From positions 2,450,501 to 2,514,500 of the forward strand of contig NC_065429.1 in the NCBI RefSeq assembly GCF_024362695.1: a stretch of DNA of 64,000 nucleotides, read 5' to 3'. The notes beneath the pieces were generated by a model that saw only the letters and a program-made list of their open reading frames with translations, had not been told where the DNA came from and did no database searches. The DNA comes from Pectinophora gossypiella. Its lineage: Eukaryota; Arthropoda; Insecta; Lepidoptera; Gelechiidae. A program made the translations under genes and the position numbers. Below, in pieces: positions 1 through 9,600 of this stretch (position 1 is the first letter of the stretch; the number at the start of each line of letters is the position of its first letter).

Positions 1-132
1 CAAAAAACTGCCTGTTTTACCTTCCTTCCGGAAGGTCAGACAGGCAGTCGCTTCCGTAAAAAACCCGATCTGTCAAAATCTTCAGGTTAGGTAAGCGGAC
101 CCTGTGAAAACGGGATAATGCTAGGGGGATGA
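1..132 (+). mobile_element. SINE-B, 3' part
   Basis: It holds the 3' half of SINE-B (GGTCAGACAGGCAGTCGCTT to GCGGACCCTGTGAAAACGGG, then GATAATG). The left end is cut or diverged. Confidence 0.7.
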
Positions 133-141
133 TGATGATTT

Positions 142-464
142 TCTTCTATCGTGTGGGTTGTGAGGTGGATTACCAACCTCATCAACCTTGGAGTCAGGGT
201 TACTATATTGAGCCGCCAAAAGCCCGTGACATGACTCATGTAACGACTACGTACTTCATCAGTAAAAAGCAACCGGGACCGACGGCTTAACGTGCCTTCC
301 GAAGCACGGATCGTCTTACTTTCGGACAAACAGGTGATCAGCCTGTAATGTCCTAACCAAACTAGGGATCACAGGGTGATTTTTGTGATATGTCCCCACC
401 GGAATTCGAACCCGGGATCTCCGGATCGTAAGCCTAACGCTTAACCACTGGACCACGGAGGCCG
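142..464 (-). mobile_element. SINE-A2, antisense, near full length
   Basis: Read on the minus strand it starts with a tRNA-like head (A box TGGTCCAGTGGTTAAGCG, B box GGTTCGAAT) at 464. It passes through the CACAAAAATCA block and ends in the CCACCTCACAACCCACACGA tail. Confidence 0.85.
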
Positions 465-494
465 TTATGATGATGATTATCGTTGTGTTCGTAG

Positions 495-618
495 ATACGA
501 TGACAGAAGATGTAGAGATAAGAGTCGACAGTACATGGAGCGGCTCCTAGCACGAGACATGGATGTTCGATACATCACGCAACTCAAGAGCTACATTGAC
601 AAGATCAAATCCATCTAC
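495..618 (+). CDS. Giant repeat protein, first exon in window
   Basis: This exon lies between a GTTCGTAG acceptor and a TAC/GTAAGT donor. It is open only in the frame ending in phase 0, reading ...RQYMERLLARDMDVRYITQL..., a charged helical sequence. The reading frame is also open some way upstream of the AG, so the acceptor could lie a little to the left, near the end of the upstream SINE-A2. An antisense SINE-C begins 37 bases after the donor. Confidence 0.6.
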
Positions 619-3600
619 GTAAGTACCTGTTGCGATATCATTGTATCATCATCACCAGCCCATTAACGTCCCCACTGCTATGGGCCTTCCCTATCGATGG
701 ATAGGGAGATCGGGCCTTAAACCACCACGCGGGCCCAGTGCGGATTGGTGGTTATTAACGACTGCTAATGCAGCCGGGACCAACGGCTTAACGTGCCTTC
801 CGAAGCACGGAGGAGCTCGAGATGAAAACTTTTTTTTTGTGGTCACCCATCCTATGACCGGCCTTTGCGAAAGTTGCTTAACTTCAACAATCGCAGACCG
901 AGCGCGTTTACCGCTGCGCCACCGAGCTCCTCATTGTATCATCATCATCAATTTAAGAGCCACGCTCTTGTTGGTGCAGCATTTTCTATGCTACTTTTTT
1001 AGGGAAAATAGGGCAGAGGTTTCCCTCTTGCCTTCCGCCCCGCAGTACTCTGTCTGACGCGAGTGGGATGACGCCCAGAGTAGACTATTACAAAGCCATA
1101 CTAGGACTCCTGTCCTCCGCCTCTGAATAGTACTGACAGTTACTGCTGCCCTCTGTCAGGTTCCAGGTTACAGTCCCACATTCAGTCATCATTGTATAAC
1201 ACATACATAATTAAACTCACGCCTATTTCTTATTCACGACTATGGAATTCCTACATACTTGTCAGAGGTACTTCTCTTGCTTCCTCCGCATTCATCAATC
1301 GTTTCATACACGCACACCGGTTCAGAGTAGGTCTTACTAAACCTTTTAACATCATCATGATGGGGGATGAGAGGGTAGATGGAGGGTTTTAACAACCGCT
1401 TAATGTGCCCTCCGAAACACGGAATCACCTTACTTTTTCGGTTAATCAGGGTGATTCAAGGTTGCAAGGTTGGTTGGGTGGGTGGTTGGTTGGGTGGTTG
1501 GTTGGTTGTGGTGGTTGGTTGGTTATCCATCTTTGGAATTCGTATCAACAGTGGCTGCAAGTTGTCTTTGATTACTTGTGGCTCTGCCCACCCCATTAGG
1601 GATTACGGGCGTGAGTTGATGTATGTATGTATGTATGTTCAAGGTTGCAATGTCCTTACCAAATAAATGACAGTGTCAGAAAGTGATTTCGACAATGTCC
1701 CCATCGGTAATCGAACCCGAACCTCCACATCGTGAGCCTAACGCTCTAAGCACTAACTTGACTGTCCTTTGTTTGGTAAGGACTTTTCACGCTTGAATCG
1801 CTTGTCCGAAAAAGTAAGATGATTCCGTGCTTCGGAGGGCACGTTAAGCCGTTGGTTCCGGCTATTAGCCGTAAAAAAATACCTTCACCAACCCGCGTTG
1901 GAGCAGCGTGGTGGAGTATGTATGCTCCATACCCCCTCCGGTTGATTGAGGGGAGGCCTGTGCCCAACAGTGAGACGTATATAGGCTGTTTATGTTATGT
2001 TCATGGATTAGAGCCGAATCCATAAATATATGTTCTGTATTATAAGTCTTTTGTAAGTATGTTTTTTTTTTAGAATTGCGAGCCCAAGGGGTGTCCAGCC
2101 CTGAAAGAGCGTCTTCACAACCATCGAAGCCAGCACCACCCTGAGGACTATCAACCAGATGAACAGGTACATCAGGTGCTTTGATTTTTGCCCATAAAAA
2201 GTGTGTTCGTAACGTTAACAACCTGTCAAATAGCAATTATATTGCTTTCTATTATTTTCGCTGCTTAATTAGCAGGAGTCCTAGTACGGCTTTAATATAT
2301 AGACTACTCTGGGCGTCATTCTACTCGCGTCAGACAGAGTACTGCGGGGCAGAAGGCAAGAGGGAAACCACTGCTCTATTTTTCCCTATAAAGTAGCTTG
2401 GAGAATGCTACACCGACAAGAGCGTGGCTCTTAAATTAGTGATGATGAATTAGCAAAAAAAATATACAGGGTGTTAGTGACATTGTAACGAAAACTTTGA
2501 GGGATGATTCAGACCATGAATCTAAAGTTGATATCAAGTGGAATTTTCCGTCGCAAAAGTATGGAACTGAAAATAATTTAAAAAAAATACACAAATTTTT
2601 CATGAATTTTCCGAGAGAAAATTCCACTTGATATCAACTCAGAATCATGGTCTGAATCATCCCCTTCAGTATTCGTTACGGTGTCACTAACACCCATACC
2701 TGCTTGTATGGCTACCTGTATGTACGAATACTGAGTGGGATGATTCAGCTCATTATTCTGAGCTAATATCAAGTAGAATTTTCTATCGCAAAAGTATAGA
2801 ATTGAAAATAATTTAAAAAAATAAATAAAAAAAATCATGAATTTTGCGTCGGAAATCTCAGATTCGTGGTCTGAATTATCCCCCTTAGTATTCGTTACGA
2901 TGTCACTAACAGTCTGTATTTAAAATAATCTTCTTCCAATGCAGAATCTTGGACGCGAATGTTCGAGTCTACAGCATCGACTCGGAGACCACTGTTCTCA
3001 ACATCATCATGACGACGTACTCGTAAGGCCATTACTAATGTTGCTTTCATCTCATATTATTGGCCTCTGTGAATCCAGTGATCCTAGACGCTCAATTTCG
3101 GACCCAAATCCTAAAATAACTTTGTGATCCCTAATTTAGTCAGGACATTACAGGCTGATTACCCGACTGTCTTCAGTCTAACTACTTATACTACGATTGT
3201 GTTACGTACTTCCGTGGTCCAGTGGTTGAGCGTTGGGCTCACGATCCGGAGGCCCCGAGATCGAATCCCGGTGGGGACATATCACAAAAATCACTTTGTG
3301 ATCCCTAGTTTGGTTAGGACATTACAGGCTGATCACCTGATTGTCCGAAAGTAAGATGATCCTCGCTTCAGACACGTTAAGCCGTTGGTCCCGGTTACTA
3401 CTTACTGATGTAAGTATGTAGTCGTTACACGAGCCATGTAAGGTGTTTTTGGCGGCTCAGTGATAACCGCTACACCAGGGTTGTTGAGGTTGGTATACCA
3501 CCTCACAACCCACACGATAAGAACACTAATACTGATGTAAGTACGTAATCGGTAAATGAGCTATTTCAGGGACCTTTGGCGGGACAATTTGGCTGATGTT

Positions 3601-6600
3601 GGTCATTCACCTCACGATAAATAAATTCCTTTGTGGAATTTGATTTATCAGCAGATTAAACTTAAGAATTACTTTATTGCGCACTCGGATCGCTATATTA
3701 TTTTCCGTAGTAGAATTAACAGATAGTTTTGTTTGTTTTAGATTTACGGTGACACCAAAGGAAATACAGCTCAGACCAAAATCACACTATCCAATCTAGG
3801 AACCCTTACTATCAGTATTGAGACGGGGTCCACGGATTCACTTAGAGGACGACCAGCTATCACCGACGGTAGCGAAGGACTCGACATGGAGGCTCTTCAA
3901 AACAGCTATTTATACGAAAACAACGAAACTCCAGCGGAATTCGCGCATCGCTACGGAATGAATGTTGAAGAACAAGTCAAAAATTGGGCCAAAAACATCC
4001 CGTTCCGACCCAACGAGACCGAAGCTGACGTACTCAGAAGAGAAAATACAGTGAACACGTTAATCAATTCTCTTGAAGGATTGGCCAGTCAAATGCAAGC
4101 AACGAATTACACCGACAGAGTAAAAACCCTTATAGAAAATGCTGTGAGTAAGCTAGAAGTGTTTTATCCAGGCCCTAAAAGAGACCAGGCTGCGTTCAAA
4201 GAAGGTTTGCGAGAGAATATGGTTCAAAGACTAAAGGAACTGAACGAAAAATTTTTATCAGGCCAAGATCGGGTTGTAGATGCCAATAGTGATGGTACAT
4301 ATGTAGTTGATGATTACGGGGCTGGACAGAACAGACGGAGTATTGCTGCGAATGATGGAGCTGGCGGGAAAAGACTGAGTTTTGCTCCACACAAGTATGA
4401 ATCTGGAGCTAATGGACCAAATCCATCCTCCAACAAAGGCGATGTGGTTTATACAGGCGACGGTACGCCGAGCTTTATAGCGAATACGGAGATACCAAAT
4501 TTTCCACCGAACGTAACAAATGATGCTAACTCCAAAGGTCCGCAACAAAACTATGAAGGAGGCCAAAGACAGAGTATAGCACAAGGTCAACGCCAGAGCA
4601 TTGTATCTAGTGGAACAAGGCAAGGCGTTACTGCCGGTGGACCTAGGCAAAGCTTGGCCCCTGGTGCCCCAATTCAAAATAATGCACAAAGTCCAAGTTA
4701 TGCACAAGGCGGTCCAAGACAGAGCTTAGTTCCTCGCGAACAAAGACAGAGCATTACACCTAATGGTCAGAAGCTTAGTATATCACCTGGACAAAGGCAA
4801 AATGTCCAACCTGACGCGCCTAGACTAAGTAAGGCACAAAATGATGGCGCTGTTCAAAATTATGCAAGTGGCCAAAGACAGAGCTTCGTACCAGGAGAGC
4901 CGCGGCAAAGCATTACACCTGGAAGTCCAGTAAAAACAGGACAGGGCCAAGCTACCAACCAAAATGTTGGAAATCAAAGGCAAAGCATAGTACCTAATAG
5001 TGGCAGGCAGAATTTTGCATCTGGAAGAGCGAGGCCAAGTATTATACCTGGAATACCAACACCAAATGGAGCTAATGGGCAGAATTACATTAGTGGGCCT
5101 AGACCAAGTTATGCTCCAGGTGGCCCAAGACAGAGCATAGCACTTGGAGGAGTGAGACAAAGTATTTCACCGACTACTCCAACTCAAGGCGCAGTCCAAA
5201 ACTATGGCGGTGCAGCAAGACAGAGTTACGCACAAGGAGGGCAACGACAAAGTATCACACCTTATGTCAGAAGACCGAGTATCACCTCAAGCGGAGCAAG
5301 GTACAGTCCGTCACCTCTGAACCAGAACGTCACACCAAACCAAAACACAGGTCCAAATAATTTTACACCCGGTATACCAACTCCAAACTATCCCAACGCA
5401 CCTAGCGCTCCGAGACAAAGCCTGGTACCCACAGGACCTAGACAGAGTTATGCACAGAACAAAATGGATACCCAACGGACAACAAGCAATGAACCTAATC
5501 GAAATGCTTATAAACCTGGTAATCAGAACAACATTGCTGGAGGAAGGCAAAACCCATTCATTGCAACCGGCCCAGGACCAAATCAAAGACAGAGTATTTT
5601 ACCTACGGGACAAAGACAAAACAATGTTGATCAGAGACAAAATTACGCACAAGGACAAAGGCAAAGTATATCGCCAACCGGAACACGATCATCCATAACA
5701 TCTAATAAGATAGTTGACAAGAATTATGGGAATAATAGAAGTAGGACAAGTTACTTACCAGGGTCCAGACAAAGTATTACACAGGGTGCAGTAAGACAGA
5801 GCATAGCAATTGGCGGGCAAAGACCAAGTACAGCTCCTGCCGGACTTAACATTAATTTACCAACTAAAACTACTTCTGGCGTAGTGTACGAAACTGATAG
5901 CAATAATTATGGAATTGTTGGGACGAAGCTCAATGTAGCACCAAATAAGACCCTCGATATTAGTTTTGAACCGCTAGGATCTGCGACTAGTCAATCAACT
6001 TCAGCTTCTGGAACTTATAGTAATACGACTGACGGAACAACAACGACTAACACAGGCTACGGATTAAACACGCCGTTGGATGAAAATCTAACCTATGATC
6101 AAAATTCTAGACCTAGCAGTAGCCCCGAGGAGTACAGTCAAATGGGAAGTGCATTTTCAGGTGGAACAAACAATATTGATACCAGTAAAAGCTATGTGAT
6201 TAGTAATAATAACGGTAAAAATTTACCCTATGATCCCCAAGATGATAGCAAAGGTTACGGACCGACTTGTTCTAATAGCTATGGGATGAATCGCTACGGA
6301 ATAAATGTGCCCAGAGGAAATCAATTAAAAGATCTATATAATCCGAACAGTGACACCTTCAAACGTAATATAGATGCAACTGATAGAAACAACAATTGTC
6401 AAAACATTTTCACGAAACCGAATTATATGCCAAACGCAGACAAGAACGAATGTTCCCTTGACAACTGTAGCTATGGACAAAAGAAAAGGAAACCTAAAAA
6501 AAGATACAGTATTTCCGGTATTTGTGCTGGTTTGGAAAATATAACAAAAGCTACAATTCCAAGTGGAGACTTATGCTCCTGTCAAGGTGACAAACAAAAA

Positions 6601-9600
6601 TCAGTCAAGAAAAAAGTCTGTTGCGGCCCTAAGAAACTTGACATGGAAAAAGAAATATCTGATTGGTTGAAGCGTACTTCAATACTGAAAGAAACAAGCA
6701 TTAACAAAAAAGAAATAGTAGATGCGCTTTTAGTTCAGCTTGGTCCTTTTTTGGCTAAATCAAGTGACCAAATAAACAAAACGGTTCTTAAAGCGAAGGT
6801 GGCTGAGATACTTAAAAATTTGGGAATATGTCCTAGCAACATGACTAACATGAAGTCTCATATTAATAAATTTGCTGATGATTTGACAAATAGACTTATT
6901 GGAATAATGAACCGTTTGGAATGCTCTGGAGGAGGAAGTTGGAAATGCGGAGTAATGGCCAGTAGACCATTTAATAAACTAGAACAAGTCACAATAGGGC
7001 CTAACGAAGTGCTCAAAGCTGATTTAAAATATGATTTAATACAAGAAATAGAAGAATGTTTGTTAAATACCAGGCTTGCTCACAATCGCTTCGTAGAAGA
7101 GGATATTGCTGATTTGCTTATTGCCAGAATAGAGCTCATACGAACAGGCATGGACGATGTCGCGAGAGAAGATATTAAATTTGTTTTAAGTCATACAGAT
7201 GAACTTTCTGACGAAGATATTGAAAATGTTACAAACTGTATCATGCATGGGGCTAAAGAAATTATAACAATCATTAATAGTACTGACAACAGAACTGGAT
7301 TTGGTACTATGATCACAGCAAGTTCTTGTTTATCAGGAACGCTGTCAATTTATACATCTGAACATGAGCTTACATCTGCATTCAATACTGGACCAATAGG
7401 TTCATCGACCCCGAAAAAGATAGCAGATGTTGAAAAGTTTACTCCTGAAGAAAAAGCCTACACGAGTGATGTTGCTAGGAAAATCGGAGAATGGATGAAG
7501 AACATGAAACATCCTTTCACTGTGGAAACCGACGGAAATATGTTTGAACTAATGAAAAATGATTTAGCCGGTGAAATCGTTGATCATGTCAAAATATCAC
7601 AATTAGCACCAAATCCAAATTGCGACGCCAAAACTTTTATTACCTATTACATATATAAATGGCTACTAAAATTCGAGGTACTGGAGGACATAAGTGATGC
7701 AGAACCGTATACTGAAGTACTAGTAACCCAGCTACTACAACTAAATGTTCCCGATTTGACAAGATCACAGTATGGAAACCGACAAGCTATGAAAAATTTA
7801 CAATATATGGAAACGGAAGAAGCTTGGACAGAACCATTCATTCCAAAGGCTCAAGATATTTTAGAAGACGAAATATCGATTTGGATGAACCAGCAACCTC
7901 CAGATATTTATGCTAACAATGATAAAACCGTGCAAAATCAAATGGTTCATGAAATCGCTGAAAAAATTAAAGGAAAATTGGCTGCAGATAAAGAAAACGA
8001 CGATGTTCCGAAGGATATTAAACAATGGATGGAGAAGGTCATCAAACCTAATGAAAGAAATAGAGTAGATAGCTTGTCAAATAGTCTCTTGGAAAGAATT
8101 AAAAAAGTGCCTCAAGATGAAACTATAAAAGCTAAAATTGATGCAAAAATGCAAGCAAAAACAGAAGTTGCTCCACCTGTATCGGCAAACAGTGTATGTC
8201 AAACTACCGAGTCTGATGATTATGAAAACACAATAAAAAGCTTTGTTCTTAAATATATTGAACACAATTGCGATACACATGACTCATTGGCCAAAGGAGC
8301 ATACATACAGCTACTAAAATCTGAACTACAAAGATTTAGCCCATTGGAGCGTCAGGAACTATATAATAAGGCAGAAGCAGGCGCAACAGGTGATGCGTTT
8401 ATTTCTGGCAATCTAAACAGAGAACTGGAATACGTCAAAGATATTTCTGATTGGTTAAAAAATATACCGATCGAGAGTTCTTACAACAGAGTTGGGAACA
8501 AAGAAAGAATTGAATTGGTCATCGGCCTTGCTAAAAACATAGTAGAGGTTGAAGAAGAAGTTAAACGAACACCTGAGGCAATGGATTTCTCTGTATATCT
8601 AGCAGGAATCATTTTGCAATTTTTAGAACAATTACCTGTTCTACCTGATCAAAAACAGAATGTACGTTTGATGATAGACCAATTACTAACAAAGGTAGTT
8701 GCTAGGGTCAATCAAAGTCCACGTTCAGTACAGCAAACAGGACTCAGCGTGCCAGAAATAATTGAAGAATATATAAGAGTATATGGTCAGGAAATAGCCG
8801 ACGATGAATTAAAGTTAGAAGTATGGACAGCACGCCTACTTAAAGAAATAAAGAAAATGATAGTGGAAACTAATTTAGAAAATGTGAGTCCAGAAGATAT
8901 CAAGAACAAACTTGCAACAGTGGCTCTACCTGGAGATGAGTGTGTAAGGAGGTTTAATCTTGAATTAGACTATGCCAAAGAAATAGCTGATTGGGTGAAA
9001 AATTTCCCGGTAACAAGTCCCATTGACGTTAACATGGTATATGACTTAGCTAAGAAAATAGCTGATCATGAGTGTGATAAATCTACACAGCCAGATGTTA
9101 TGTACGATCAAGAGTTAAACGATTATATAAAACAGTGGATTTTACAACTTCCTTTAGATCCAAGCAAAGAAATTGATATGCCATTTGTCATACAGCAGCT
9201 GAAAAATAGGATAGATAAGGTGCAACGCAAAGAAAGCATAACTTTACCTTCATTAGATACTACAAAAACAAAAAATCGAAGAAAATCCTCCAAACAAGGT
9301 TGTGCTACATGTCCCGCTACTGAAGATCCCGGTGCTGTGGTTGTTAAAGCCGTAGAAGATTGGTGTAAGAATCTTCCTCTAGAAGGAGGAAAGAAAGATG
9401 ACATTAAAAGAGCGAAAGACGATATTGCAAGCAAACTTTATCAAAAGATTGGCGAATTAAACGATGATACTCGTTACACCCATTACGAAGCCGTGTATGA
9501 ACAAGCAATATCAGATGAAGTTGATAAACTGTTAAACAGTGTACCTGAAACCCTCAAACTAAAAGGCAAGAAAGAAGATTTAAAAATAAAATTTGTTGAC

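Noticed and set aside
641..1057. 138-codon open frame
   Set aside because: It is the antisense reading of SINE-C and of a LINE 3' fragment.
4258..4707. 149-codon minus-strand frame inside the giant exon
   Set aside because: Antisense of the repetitive RQS region. The plus frame is far longer and has clear protein repeats.
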